Assembly: GCA_965221585.1 (NCBI GenBank)
Contig: OZ244898.1
Location: 2,418,001-2,482,000 of the forward strand
Direction: 5' to 3'
Length of the DNA: 64,000 nucleotides
Source: VXYK01 sp965221585
GTDB taxonomy: Bacteria > Actinomycetota > Acidimicrobiia > Acidimicrobiales > Aldehydirespiratoraceae
Shown here: positions 52,244-60,486 of the stretch, piece after piece
How the letters are laid out: the number at the start of each line of letters is the position of its first letter
How positions within the stretch are numbered: position 1 is the first letter of the stretch
The notes under the pieces: generated by a model
Told to the model about the DNA's origin: nothing
Databases searched by the model: none
Seen by the model: the letters and a program-made list of their open reading frames with translations, nothing else
Translations under genes and position numbers: made by a program

Positions 52244-52756
52244 CTACTCAAGCTTAAGGTCGGGACCGAGCGGAGCAACGAGGGCCACCCCGCGTTCGAT
52301 CTTGACGATCACAACCCGCTCTCCCGCCCCGATTGTCGAGCCGTCAATGGGCGACGCGGTCATCTGCTCGCGTGCCCCGGCGATCTCAACGATGATCTTC
52401 CCGCGATACGACTCACTGACTTCGAGGGCCACCTGCGCCATGGTCCCTTCAAGCTCCTGGTCCATCACGTCGCTCGAGACGGAGTTTCTACGGATCCATT
52501 TGAAGACCTGCGTGCTCATCAGACCCGCCAGGGCCGCCGCTACCGCCGAGGTCACGAACAGCGAGAACGCCCCGGCTCCTGTAGCGCCTCCCACCACACC
52601 CACAAATCCGAAAGTGGCCGCAAAGAAGGCGATCGACGAGAGCGGAATGACCGAGAACGTGTCTCCGCCGGCGTCGGCGTCAGCATCGCCCGCGAACACC
52701 AACCACAACAGCAGCGGTCCACCGGCCGCTAGCAGGAAAATATAGAGTCCGGTCAT
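52244..52756 (-). CDS. NfeD-like membrane protein (flotillin partner)
   Basis: 170 residues. An N-terminal membrane region (LYIFLLAAGGPLLLWLVFAG) with further helices at about 45-85, then a C-terminal OB-like beta domain (EGTMAQVALEVSESYRGKIIVEIAG...GERVVIVKIERGVALVAPL) as in the NfeD/YuaF family. It is the first gene of a two-gene operon with the flotillin. An Asp-rich loop (GDADADAGGD) is notable after the first helix. Together they would form a membrane microdomain module. Confidence 0.8.
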   Translation of the reverse strand: MTGLYIFLLAAGGPLLLWLVFAGDADADAGGDTFSVIPLSSIAFFAATFGFVGVVGGATGAGAFSLFVTSAVAAALAGLMSTQVFKWIRRNSVSSDVMDQELEGTMAQVALEVSESYRGKIIVEIAGAREQMTASPIDGSTIGAGERVVIVKIERGVALVAPLGPDLKLE

Positions 52757-52819
52757 GTCGGTTCGCCATGAACGGTACTACCGAACTCGACGGTTCCGCT
52801 AGCGGATAGGGTCACCGCC

Positions 52820-53758
52820 GTGAACGTCACAGTCGTCAACAATCTCGGCATCGACTTCCCCGAGCAGATCACCTCGCTTCCGGGTCTCACCGAGGTCCGG
52901 ATCGACCCTCACGAAGTGGTTCCAGACGATCTGCAGGCTGAAGCGATCTTCACCCATACCCGCGGCGCGCCGAACCTCGAAGCGATCATCGCCTGCGGTG
53001 CAAGCTGGATCCACGTGATGGGCGTTGGAATCGATGAGTTCCCCCTCGACCTGGTCCGGGATGACCAGACTCTCACCTGTGCCCGGGGCTCCACTGCGAC
53101 TCCGATCAGCGAGTTCGCGCTGGCGGCAATGCTGGGTCACGCGAAGGCGCTGCCCGATGTCTGGATCAACGAGGTGCCAACCCGCGGATGGCACACCGGA
53201 CCACCGATGGGGGCTTTGAACGGGCACACCGTGGTGATCGTAGGTGTAGGCGGCATCGGCGCGGAGATAGCCCGGTTGTCACTGGCCTTCGGCATGAGGG
53301 TGATCGGCGTTCGTCGGCGCCGACTGCCGGCGCCCCACGCGGGGATGGAGATCACCACCGAACTCAGCGAGGTCGTCTCCGATGCACACCATCTGGTGCT
53401 CGCCGCGCCCGCGACCAGCGACACCGTCGCGCTGCTAGACCACGACATGCTTACGCGGGTCACGCCGGGGCTTCATATCGTCAACATCGCCCGCGGCTCT
53501 CTGATTGATCAGGAGGCGCTGCGCGAGGCACTTGACGACGGTCGGGTGGCGAGAGCCTCACTCGACGCTGTCGTACCCGAACCTCTCCCCGAGGGACACT
53601 GGCTGTACACCCATCCCAGCGTTCGTCTATCGCCCCACATCTCGTGGGCGGCACCCAACTCGGGACACTCGATGTTCGACACCTTCATCGCCAACTATCA
53701 GCTGTTCGCCGCGGGTGAACCGCTGGAGGGGATAGTCGACCTGGCCTTGGGTTATTAG
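52820..53758 (+). CDS. D-isomer-specific 2-hydroxyacid dehydrogenase family protein
   Basis: 312 residues with a GTG or nearby start. The Rossmann motif VVGVGGIGAEIARLSLAFGMRV, the catalytic Arg in NIARGSLID, the catalytic Glu in EPLPEGHWLY and the His in SPHISWAAP (ordered R-E-H) are all present. The family reduces 2-oxo acids or oxidises 2-hydroxy acids with NAD(P). It has 45 bases to the cyclase-family gene downstream in the same direction; a shared small-molecule degradation pathway is possible. Confidence 0.88.
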   Translation: MNVTVVNNLGIDFPEQITSLPGLTEVRIDPHEVVPDDLQAEAIFTHTRGAPNLEAIIACGASWIHVMGVGIDEFPLDLVRDDQTLTCARGSTATPISEFALAAMLGHAKALPDVWINEVPTRGWHTGPPMGALNGHTVVIVGVGGIGAEIARLSLAFGMRVIGVRRRRLPAPHAGMEITTELSEVVSDAHHLVLAAPATSDTVALLDHDMLTRVTPGLHIVNIARGSLIDQEALREALDDGRVARASLDAVVPEPLPEGHWLYTHPSVRLSPHISWAAPNSGHSMFDTFIANYQLFAAGEPLEGIVDLALGY

Positions 53759-53805
53759 GCGCGGCGGTTATTGACCCCAGGGCTGTCGCGCCTACGCTCG
53801 GGCAC

Positions 53806-54768
53806 ATGTCGTTCACCGCATACTTTCACGAGGTCGCCGACGAGGTCCGCAACTGGGGACGCTGGGGCGACGAAGACCGCCTCGGCACGCTCAACCTGAT
53901 AACAGACCAGGTGGTGGCCGACGCAGCCCGGCTCATCGAGACCGGCCAGCGAGTCCCGCTGGCGATCGACCTCCAGAACAACGGCGTGCAGATCGGGGCG
54001 ATCCCGACCCGCATCAACCCGGTCCATGTGATGGGAACGATCGACCACCCCGACCTCGGAGATCCCGACGGCAACGCCATGGTCCCCCACTTCTCCGACG
54101 ACATGGTCACCATGGGACTGCAGGCCGGCACCCACTGGGACGGGCTCTCCCACGTCAGCTACGGCCACAAGCTCTACAACGGCATCGACGCCGCCACCAT
54201 CACCGCCCGCAACGGCTCGGAGGTGCTCGGCATCGAACATGTGCGCTGTCTGGTGGGCCGCGGCGTGCTTTTGGACATGTGCGGCTCGTTCGGAGTCGAC
54301 CGGATCGGTGACGCCCACGAGATAACTGGCGAGGAACTCGACGCCGCGGCCGACTGGGCGGGTGTCGAGATCCGCAGCGGCGACATCGTCCTGATCCGGA
54401 CCGGACGGATGCAGCTGTGGCTCAACGAGGGCGACGCCCACAAGTACAACATCGGCGAGAACCTCGCCGGGGAGAGTCCCGGACCGGGGATCGACGCCGT
54501 GCGTTGGCTGCACCGCAACAACATCGCCGCCGCAGCCACCGACACCTTCATCTTCGAGGTCTTTCCCGGCCCCGACTGGAACAATGCGCTGGCGGTCCAC
54601 TGTCTCGCCGTGGTCGACATGGGCTTCACACAGGGCCAGAACTGGAACCTTGAGACTCTTGCCGAGGTTTGCCGCACCCAGGGCCGATACGAGTTCTTCC
54701 TGTCGGCCACGCCAGAGCCGTTCGTGGGCGGGACCGGAGCTCCCGTCGCCCCCGTCGCCATCTTCTGA
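53806..54768 (+). CDS. Cyclase-family (kynurenine-formamidase-like) metal-dependent hydrolase
   Basis: 320 residues. The metal-binding motif HxGTHxDxxxH reads AGTHWDGLSHVSYGH with the conserved second block DTFIFEVFPGPDWNNALAVHCL and DMGFTQGQNWNLETLAEVC. The fold carries amide or ester hydrolysis (kynurenine formamidase) and cyclase activities. N-terminal WGDEDRLGTLN is conserved in the wider family. Downstream of the hydroxyacid dehydrogenase, upstream of the cNMP-binding gene. Substrate unknown. Confidence 0.85.
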   Translation: MSFTAYFHEVADEVRNWGRWGDEDRLGTLNLITDQVVADAARLIETGQRVPLAIDLQNNGVQIGAIPTRINPVHVMGTIDHPDLGDPDGNAMVPHFSDDMVTMGLQAGTHWDGLSHVSYGHKLYNGIDAATITARNGSEVLGIEHVRCLVGRGVLLDMCGSFGVDRIGDAHEITGEELDAAADWAGVEIRSGDIVLIRTGRMQLWLNEGDAHKYNIGENLAGESPGPGIDAVRWLHRNNIAAAATDTFIFEVFPGPDWNNALAVHCLAVVDMGFTQGQNWNLETLAEVCRTQGRYEFFLSATPEPFVGGTGAPVAPVAIF

Positions 54769-54836
54769 TAGACCATTAGGAGAACCAGACACCGTGCCGA
54801 ATACATGCTCACAGGCTCTGTTTTGGAGGTAAGCGA

Positions 54837-55250
54837 ATGGCACTCATCGAGCAGTTGGCAGAGATCGAACTCTTCTCGGAGTTGTCCAAGAGGGAACTCA
54901 AGAAGGTGGCGTCGTTCATGACGACCGTCAACGTCAAAGCCGGTCGAAACCTGACGGTGCAGGGCCAAGCAGGACGCGAGTTCATGATCGTCAGCGAGGG
55001 CGAGGCAACCGTTCGACGCAACGGACGAGTGATCGCACGCTTCGGACCCGGAGACTTCTTCGGCGAGCTCGCAGTCATTGCCGGCGTCCCCCGCACCGCC
55101 ACGGTCACAGCCGACACCGACATGGTGATCGAGGCACTAAACCGTCGTGAGTTCACCTCGCTGCTCGACGAGAGCGCTCTGGTCGCCCGCAAGGTGCTCG
55201 TCGGTGCGGTCAAGCGCCTCCACGAAATCGAAGAGAGCGTCGTCAAATAG
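54837..55250 (+). CDS. Stand-alone cyclic-nucleotide-binding domain protein
   Basis: 137 residues, ATG preceded by GGAGG. The whole protein is one cNMP-binding domain: LIEQLAEIELFSELSKRELKKVASF, GREFMIVSEGEATVRRNGRVIARFGPGDFFGELAVIAGVPRTATVTADTD (PBC helix region with GEL...PRTAT) and no HTH. It could sense cAMP/cGMP and act on another protein. Its stop TAG directly abuts the GTG of the phosphotransferase gene. Confidence 0.85.
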   Translation: MALIEQLAEIELFSELSKRELKKVASFMTTVNVKAGRNLTVQGQAGREFMIVSEGEATVRRNGRVIARFGPGDFFGELAVIAGVPRTATVTADTDMVIEALNRREFTSLLDESALVARKVLVGAVKRLHEIEESVVK

Positions 55251-56321
55251 GTGCCGTCACGGCACCGCGACCAGCTCATGACTGCAGGACCGCGCGGACT
55301 CGATGTCGATGCTGTCTCTGATTGGCTCGCCTCTGCGGTCGAGGGGTTCGAGCCGCCGTTCGAATTCGCGCTGATCGCCGCGGGCGGATCCAACCTCACC
55401 TATGAGGTGACCTCGGCAGACGGGGCCCGAGTGGCGCTGAGACGCCCACCGGAGGGTTCGACGCTAGCAACTGCACACGACACCGGTCGCGAGTTCCGAG
55501 TCATGTCGGCCCTGCACGCCGCTAACACCGTGGCGGTTCCGCGGTGCCTCGCCCGCTGCGACGACCCTGACGTAACCGGTGCGGCGTTCATCGTCATGGA
55601 CTTCGTCGACGGACAGATACTGCGGACCAGCAGCGACTCCGTCGCGTTGACTTCGGCACAGGCAGCCGCGGCCACCGCGGCCCTGATCAACGCGCAGGTC
55701 GCCTTCCACACCGTCGATCTCCAAGTTGTCGGGCTCGCCACTCTGGGACGCCACGATGGCTACGTCTCGCGTCAACTCAAACGATGGGTGACTCAAGTCG
55801 AACGAGCCGACACTCGCCCCCTGCCGCTGTTGCACGAGCTTCACAATGCGCTCAGCGCGAGGGTTCCCCCGGAGCGAGCGGCACCAGCTCTGGCCCACGG
55901 CGACTACCGCTTCGACAATGTTGTACTCGACGACGGCTTCGCCATCGCCGCGGTACTGGACTGGGAGCTGTGCACCACCGGTGACCCGATCGCTGATTTC
56001 GCCTGGTCAGCGCAGTATTGGGGCGATCCAGGCGACGACATGTGGTGGCTGCCCGACCCGCCTACCCTCTCGCCGTCGTTTCCCCGCCGCAGCGAGGTCG
56101 TCGGCCTCTACCAGCAGGTCACCGGATTCGACATCTCCGACTATCCGTTCTACGAGGCATTCTCGTGGTGGAAGCAGGCCTGCATCGTTGAGGGTGCCTA
56201 TGCCCGAAGGCTTCGCGGCAGCGCCGGAGGAATGGAGTCCAGCGGACCAACCGCCGAGATTGCCAAGCGTGCCGACGCCATGTTCGAACACGCCCACACA
56301 CTCGTTTCGGCACTCGGCTAG
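55251..56321 (+). CDS. APH-fold phosphotransferase (ACAD10/11 kinase-domain-like)
   Basis: 356 residues from the GTG adjacent to the upstream stop (an ATG at 55278 would give 347 residues). ALIAAGGSNLTYEV is the glycine-rich entry, RVALRRPPEGS the Lys/Arg strand, HGDYRFDNVVLDDGFAIAAVLDWELCTTGDPIADFAW the catalytic Asp and metal-binding motifs. Such proteins phosphorylate hydroxyacyl-CoA or other small molecules, as the kinase part of ACAD10/11. Directly coupled to the cNMP-binding gene. Confidence 0.83.
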   Translation: MPSRHRDQLMTAGPRGLDVDAVSDWLASAVEGFEPPFEFALIAAGGSNLTYEVTSADGARVALRRPPEGSTLATAHDTGREFRVMSALHAANTVAVPRCLARCDDPDVTGAAFIVMDFVDGQILRTSSDSVALTSAQAAAATAALINAQVAFHTVDLQVVGLATLGRHDGYVSRQLKRWVTQVERADTRPLPLLHELHNALSARVPPERAAPALAHGDYRFDNVVLDDGFAIAAVLDWELCTTGDPIADFAWSAQYWGDPGDDMWWLPDPPTLSPSFPRRSEVVGLYQQVTGFDISDYPFYEAFSWWKQACIVEGAYARRLRGSAGGMESSGPTAEIAKRADAMFEHAHTLVSALG

Positions 56322-56539
56322 GCGAGTCCGACTCGGGTTCGGTCCCTGCCAGAAATTCGCGGGATATCCGAACAACGTGCGCGGATTGAACAGAGAGTTC
56401 TCTGAGACCGGTTGTCTCCCGCTCCTGTTCGCTGCGCTCACCGGGCCGCTCCGGCCACGGGCCGGGGCCGCTCGGGCCGCGGCCTCGTTTGGTCGCGGTC
56501 GTTTTCGGGACCAATCCGCTCGGCCGTAGAGTGAGGTCT

Positions 56540-57466
56540 GTGAATGCATCGCGCAACACCGCAGAGGTCGCTGTTGTGGGCAGCGCAAACCTCGACCTGG
56601 TGGTGGAGGTGCCGCGTGTGCCTCTAGTCGGGGAGACGGTCCTCGGCAGTGACCTGGCGAGGATTCCCGGCGGCAAGGGCGCCAATCAGGCGGTTGCGGC
56701 AGCCCGGCTGGGCCGTTCGGTGGCGATGATCGGCCGTGTCGGCGGCGACGAGGGCGGCCGGATGCTGCGCGATGCACTTGAAACCGACGGCGTCGACACG
56801 TCACATCTGGCAACCACCCCCGATGTGCCCAACGGGGTTGCTCTGATCGCTGTGGGCTCAGACGGCGACAACTCCATCGTGGTCAGCCCGGGCGCCAACG
56901 GCCGCTTGTCGGTGGCCGATGTTGAGGCGGCCTCCGACGTGTTGGGTGCCGCCACGGTGACCCTCCTTCAACTCGAGGTGCCGGTCGACGCCGTTACGGC
57001 TGCAGCTGAGATCGCCGGTGGCACGGTCGTGCTCAATCCCGCCCCGGCGCCGTCAGCGCCACTCCCGGCAAGACTGTTGGAGGCGGTCGACGTGATCGTC
57101 CCCAACCAGACCGAACTGGCCCTGCTCGCGGGCCACCATGGACCGGTCGACGTTGCAACCGCGGCCGATCTGGCCGGACGGCTTCCGGTACCGACCGCGG
57201 TGGTTACGCTCGGCGCGCTCGGCGCGCTCGCAGTGTCGGAGGGCGATGTCACCCATGTCGAGGCTCCAGAGGTCACCCCTACAGACACGACCGCTGCGGG
57301 CGATTCGTTCTGCGCGGCGCTGGCCGACGCCCTGGTGCGCGGCGAACCGATCGTCGAAGCGGTCCACTGGGCAGTCCGAGTAGGCGCGGCAACAACCCTG
57401 CGTGCCGGTGCCCAGCCCTCGCTCCCCACCGCAGTTGAAGTCACAAACCTCTTAGGAGAGGACTAG
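56540..57466 (+). CDS. rbsK: Ribokinase (PfkB family)
   Basis: 308 residues from GTG 56540. N-terminal VVGSANLDLVVEVPRVPLVGETV and GGKGANQAVAAARLG are the sugar-binding blocks, and NPAPAP with VPNQTELALLAG follows. The catalytic anion-hole motif is DTTAAGDSF where the family consensus is DTTGAGD. Ribokinase phosphorylates ribose released by the nucleoside hydrolase encoded 3 kb further on, with an accessory island between. A longer frame to 56489 has no supporting ribosome site. Confidence 0.9.
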   Translation: MNASRNTAEVAVVGSANLDLVVEVPRVPLVGETVLGSDLARIPGGKGANQAVAAARLGRSVAMIGRVGGDEGGRMLRDALETDGVDTSHLATTPDVPNGVALIAVGSDGDNSIVVSPGANGRLSVADVEAASDVLGAATVTLLQLEVPVDAVTAAAEIAGGTVVLNPAPAPSAPLPARLLEAVDVIVPNQTELALLAGHHGPVDVATAADLAGRLPVPTAVVTLGALGALAVSEGDVTHVEAPEVTPTDTTAAGDSFCAALADALVRGEPIVEAVHWAVRVGAATTLRAGAQPSLPTAVEVTNLLGED

Positions 57467-57676
57467 CGCGGAACCGTCCAATAACTTCACCGACCACCAC
57501 ATGACGCCTGTCCATCCTCGGCTAGCCGCAGAGAAGACGTGCTTATGCGTCCTTCCGCATCATGACGACCCGGGCAGGTAACCTCACTCTGTTGGCTCAG
57601 ACTAAAGCGGGAAACGATCTCGACCGCGGTATTTCAATGCAAGACCTACAACACGGTCCCTCCTCACGGTGTCGAC

Positions 57677-57904
57677 TCAGGCTTCAACAGGATCCCGACC
57701 GCGACCCCGAAAATTCCCCCAAGCGACAATGCCGGTCCAAGCAGCACCGATCAACACAACCCACACCAGATCCAGTGTCAATGGCCAATCCAAGAAGGCA
57801 CCTGGAGCAAGCATCATACCGATCATCACAATCATGAGGAGCAACACCCGTCGGTTCTCCCTTGTCGAGCGACCAAGCCGCTCAGTGTTCGCTGGTTCTT
57901 TCAT
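57677..57904 (-). CDS. Small two-helix membrane protein
   Basis: 75 residues from the ATG at 57904, which has GGAGCGGG about 8 bases upstream on its strand. Two hydrophobic segments (RVLLLMIVMIGMMLAPGAFL and LDLVWVVLIGAAWTGIVAWGNF) with basic flanks, and a charged N-terminus (KEPANTERLGRSTRENRR). The family is not recognised. It is the first gene after the ribokinase in the island, on the opposite strand to it. Confidence 0.55.
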   Translation of the reverse strand: MKEPANTERLGRSTRENRRVLLLMIVMIGMMLAPGAFLDWPLTLDLVWVVLIGAAWTGIVAWGNFRGRGRDPVEA

Positions 57905-58350
57905 CAGCCCGCTCCATTTCAGTGCTCCACACTCTATCGGCCTGGTCATCTCGGAGTATGCAGGGACAGGTATATCCAAACAGGGCGCTCACCAATACGA
58001 TCCAGTTGGATCACGGTTTGCATTTCTGTTGAAGCAGTTGCTCTTTGTGTAAGAGCAGTGCTCGGCTCATACACAGGTGCTCGTTCCCGGTGTCTTGAGT
58101 CACAATCCTCGATCCGGGTACCGAGCGCCTGGCCTCCTGACTCAAAGAGTGCTCAACATTGTCGGAATCCGTCTCGTGGTCAACGGAGGCGTGTTCCTCC
58201 AAATGCTCTCGCAACGTTGCTCAACAAGCATTTGAGTCTCGACCGCTACCGCGCGCCTCGACATTGGTCAACATTTGCACGGGTACCCGCCAGCGCCGCC
58301 GCCCAAACAGGCGACGGCGCAAGCGAGCATCGATGAATCAGTGAGTACCA
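57905..58350. other. Non-coding or uncertain stretch inside the accessory island
   Basis: About 450 bases with no convincing gene. It contains a perfect hairpin, arms TGCTCTT and AAGAGCA (58039-58045, 58051-58057) around TGTGT, without a clear T-run. A frame on the reverse strand from a TTG at 58214 (67 residues) lacks a ribosome site and a recognisable family, so it is not called. Confidence 0.4.
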
Positions 58351-58614
58351 TCAGCAACTGCGTCTGGTCTCCGCTTCCGCAAGGATCATACTGATCCGAG
58401 CTTCTCGTAGCGTCGCCGCGGATTCGTGATGGCCGAGGTCATCTAGTTCATCGTGATTCACGCTGTGCCCTTGTATCAGCGCTCCCCATCGATCTTCGGC
58501 TTCCGCCTGAGCCTCTGCCGCACTCCGGCACGCCGATGAATTCAGCGACGACGAACATGCGCCTAAGAGGGTCATTAGCAGCCCCGCACCGACGAGAAAC
58601 ATACGAGACCTCAT
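58351..58614 (-). CDS. Small lipoprotein of the island operon
   Basis: 87 residues. Lipoprotein signal peptide MFLVGAGLLMTLLGACS with the lipobox Cys at residue 20, then a short soluble part rich in Ala and Glu (AEAQAEAEDRWGALIQGHS and ARISMILAEAETRRSC). The ATG overlaps the upstream gene by four bases and has GGGGAG before it. It is the last gene of a three-gene set. The family is unknown; an immunity or accessory role for the secreted protein two genes upstream is possible. Confidence 0.6.
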   Translation of the reverse strand: MRSRMFLVGAGLLMTLLGACSSSLNSSACRSAAEAQAEAEDRWGALIQGHSVNHDELDDLGHHESAATLREARISMILAEAETRRSC

Positions 58615-58856
58615 CCAGACTCCCCGGACTCAACTCGTAACGGGAAACGATCACGGCCCCAGTGTTGCCATGCAAACGAAACCACAAGCGCAAACGGGAA
58701 CATTGACGCAAGAAATATCAACTGCCATCTCAGGGACACACCAAAAAAGGTGATTGGTGCTGTAATAGCAGCACAGTATACAACGGTGATACACGCAATC
58801 GAGATCATCTCTCGCTGGCTTCGGTACCCTTTCATTGGACTCGGTGTATGTCTCAT
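58611..58856 (-). CDS. Small two-helix membrane protein of the island operon
   Basis: 81 residues from ATG 58856, preceded by a full AGGAGG 6-7 bases upstream. Two membrane segments (MISIACITVVYCAAITAPITFFG and WQLIFLASMFPFALVVSFAW) and a charged C-terminus. It is the middle gene of the operon, 9 bases after the secreted-protein gene and overlapping the lipoprotein gene. Small two-helix proteins of this kind often serve as immunity or transport partners of secreted peptides, but no homologue is recognised. Confidence 0.6.
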   Translation of the reverse strand: MRHTPSPMKGYRSQREMISIACITVVYCAAITAPITFFGVSLRWQLIFLASMFPFALVVSFAWQHWGRDRFPLRVESGESG

Positions 58857-58865
58857 ATCAGCCTC

Positions 58866-59366
58866 CTATCCAGCTGGGTCTGTGGTTTCGGTGAGCACTG
58901 TGTAGACCGCGCTGCAAAATGTCGCGGCCGTCGGCGCGGCTAAAGTCCCGCCCGATAATCCACCCGCAGTCACGGTTACCATCGCGCAAATTGTTGCACC
59001 ACCGGCCCAAACCGCGATGGTCTTCAGCCAATGTGTGTGGGACACCGATTGGCAACTCGTCTCGTAGTAGTACTGGACCGGAATCCATGGGGCTGGTCCA
59101 TAATGACCGGCAACCCATTGACCGTGCACCCACTCGCCAGGTATCCATGGACGCTCGCCCCACGTTCCAGTTCCTGGAACCCATCGCTGAATCGTCCGAC
59201 ATGATTCCCGATAGTCGGCAGAGGCCGGTTCGACATCGTCGGCTAGTGGAATCGATACGGGCGCGACCGCCAGAATCGTACCAACCATGATGGATGCCAG
59301 TAGCACTCCGATCATTGGTTTGTGGGGTGAACGCCTCGATAAAGGCGTTTGAACAATTTCTGTCAT
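58866..59366 (-). CDS. Secreted Trp-rich protein with Cys/Gly-rich hydrophobic C-terminus (bacteriocin-like)
   Basis: 166 residues, ATG preceded by AAGGAG. Signal sequence or anchor at about 19-45 (MIGVLLASIMVGTILAVAPV), a middle part with repeated W-x-P-G/W-V-x-G units (RWVPGTGTW, RPWIPGEWVHGQWVAGHYG, APWIPVQ, about 62-98), four Cys (56, 105, 127, 151), and a C-terminal about 45-residue Gly/Ala/Thr/Val-rich hydrophobic tail (VWAGGATICAMVTVTAGGLSGG onward). That layout is like a precursor with a pore-forming or bacteriocin-like core. First gene of the operon, directly beside the left repeat of the IS unit. Confidence 0.6.
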   Translation of the reverse strand: MTEIVQTPLSRRSPHKPMIGVLLASIMVGTILAVAPVSIPLADDVEPASADYRESCRTIQRWVPGTGTWGERPWIPGEWVHGQWVAGHYGPAPWIPVQYYYETSCQSVSHTHWLKTIAVWAGGATICAMVTVTAGGLSGGTLAAPTAATFCSAVYTVLTETTDPAG

Positions 59367-59381
59367 ATCAGCTCCTTGTTG

Positions 59382-59422
59382 GTCGGGGTTGGCCGCGCAC
59401 GTTGTCCGCAGCCACCGACGGC
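59382..59422 (+). repeat. Left copy of a 41-base direct repeat flanking the IS481 unit
   Basis: Identical over 41 bases to 60439-60479. Each copy is an imperfect palindrome: outer GTCGG/CCGAC, then GGTTG pairing with CAGCC apart from a bulged A. This copy lies 15 bases upstream of the ATG of the secreted-protein gene on the other strand. Confidence 0.9.
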
Positions 59423-59439
59423 TTCTCTGGCTGATCCGC

Positions 59440-59454
59440 GATCACTATGTGATC
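59440..59454. promoter_or_regulatory. 15-base palindrome upstream of the transposase
   Basis: Perfect arms GATCAC and GTGATC around TAT, 55 bases before the transposase ATG. It resembles a dimeric protein-binding site and could control transposase expression or form part of the IS left end. Confidence 0.5.
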
Positions 59455-59508
59455 TGTATGTGAGACTGCGCGACTCCAACAACTGGAGTTCGTGCACAAG
59501 GAGAAGCG

Positions 59509-60486
59509 ATGGTTCAGACCGCTGTTCAGCACCCGAACGCAGCCCTCAACGCGAAGGCCCGGCACCGGATGGTCGACTTGATACTCAACGAAGGTGAACC
59601 CGTGGCCGTTGTCGCTCGTCAGTTCCGGATCGATCCCAAGACCGCGCGGAAATGGCGCGACCGGTTTCTCAGCGAAGGAACCGCCGGGCTCGACGATCGC
59701 TCGAGCAGACCACACCGCAGCCCGAACCGAACGTCGAGCGCGCAAAGGGCACAGGTTCTAGACCTAAGGTCGCGGCACCATCGTTGCGCCGCGGCGATCG
59801 CCAACGAGGTCGGACTTGCCAATTCGACTGTCCAGAAGATCCTCAACAGTGAGGGTCTGGGGAAACTCGACATCCTCAAGAACGCGGCCGCCGCATCATC
59901 GACGAGGCGCTACGAGCATGACAATCCGGGCGATCTCGTGCATGTAGACATCAAGAAACTCCGCGCCATACCCACCCACGCCAATGACCACGCCGAATGT
60001 CTCCACATCCACACCGCTGTCGACGACCACAGCCGCCTCGCGTACTCAGAGATTCTCTCGGACGAAACCGGTCACAGCGCGGCAGCGTTCTGGCACCGAG
60101 CCAACAAATGGTTCACGAACCACGGAATCACCGTTCAAGCTGTGCTAACGGACAACGGAGGGTGCTACCGAAGCCAGCCCTGGACCCGAGCGCTGGAACA
60201 CACTTCTGTTACCCACAAGCGCACCCGACCCTACAACCCCCAATCCAACGGCAAAGTAGAGCGCTTCCATCGCACGCTGCTAAACGAATGGGCCAACAAC
60301 GGGCCCTGGGTCTCAGAACAACAACGGACCCGCGCCTACCAACAGTTCATGCACTACCACAACTTCTACAGAACTCACATGGCCCACAACTGGAACACAC
60401 CAGCCTCAAAATCGGCCACAACCTCTACAGACAACACAGTCGGGGTTGGCCGCGCACGTTGTCCGCAGCCACCGACGGCACGGTAA
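59509..60486 (+). CDS. IS481 family transposase
   Basis: 325 residues, ATG preceded by AAGGAG. N-terminal helix-turn-helix NEGEPVAVVARQFRIDPKTARKWRDRF and a second HTH region, then an integrase-core (rve) DDE domain: VHVDIKKL (Asp), VLTDNGGCY (Asp) and QSNGKVERFHRTLLNEW (Glu). All three catalytic residues are present, so it should be active. The last 15 or so residues (VGVGRARCPQPPTAR) are encoded inside the right 41-base repeat, so the usual C-terminus has been replaced or extended. Confidence 0.92.
   Translation: MVQTAVQHPNAALNAKARHRMVDLILNEGEPVAVVARQFRIDPKTARKWRDRFLSEGTAGLDDRSSRPHRSPNRTSSAQRAQVLDLRSRHHRCAAAIANEVGLANSTVQKILNSEGLGKLDILKNAAAASSTRRYEHDNPGDLVHVDIKKLRAIPTHANDHAECLHIHTAVDDHSRLAYSEILSDETGHSAAAFWHRANKWFTNHGITVQAVLTDNGGCYRSQPWTRALEHTSVTHKRTRPYNPQSNGKVERFHRTLLNEWANNGPWVSEQQRTRAYQQFMHYHNFYRTHMAHNWNTPASKSATTSTDNTVGVGRARCPQPPTAR
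60439..60479 (+). repeat. Right copy of the 41-base direct repeat
   Basis: Identical to 59382-59422. It overlaps the 3' end of the transposase reading frame and ends 122 bases before the nucleoside hydrolase gene. Confidence 0.9.

Larger units (their letters stand above)
59382..60479 (+). mobile_element. IS481-type insertion sequence unit bounded by 41-base direct repeats
   Basis: About 1.1 kb. It contains one complete transposase gene on the forward strand and has identical 41-base repeats at its two ends in the same orientation. Ordinary IS481 elements carry terminal inverted repeats, so either these repeats were present before insertion, or they duplicate a target. A 15-base palindrome (59440-59454) and a 6-base inverted repeat (59473-59478/59484-59489) precede the transposase start. 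True IS ends are unproven. Confidence 0.65.

Noticed and set aside
57669..58052. A 127-residue forward frame antisense to the two-helix protein gene
   Set aside because: The reverse-strand product has two clear membrane segments and a ribosome site, while the forward product has no recognisable features.
58011..58214. A 67-residue reverse frame in the island gap
   Set aside because: TTG start, no ribosome site, and no family. Left as non-coding.
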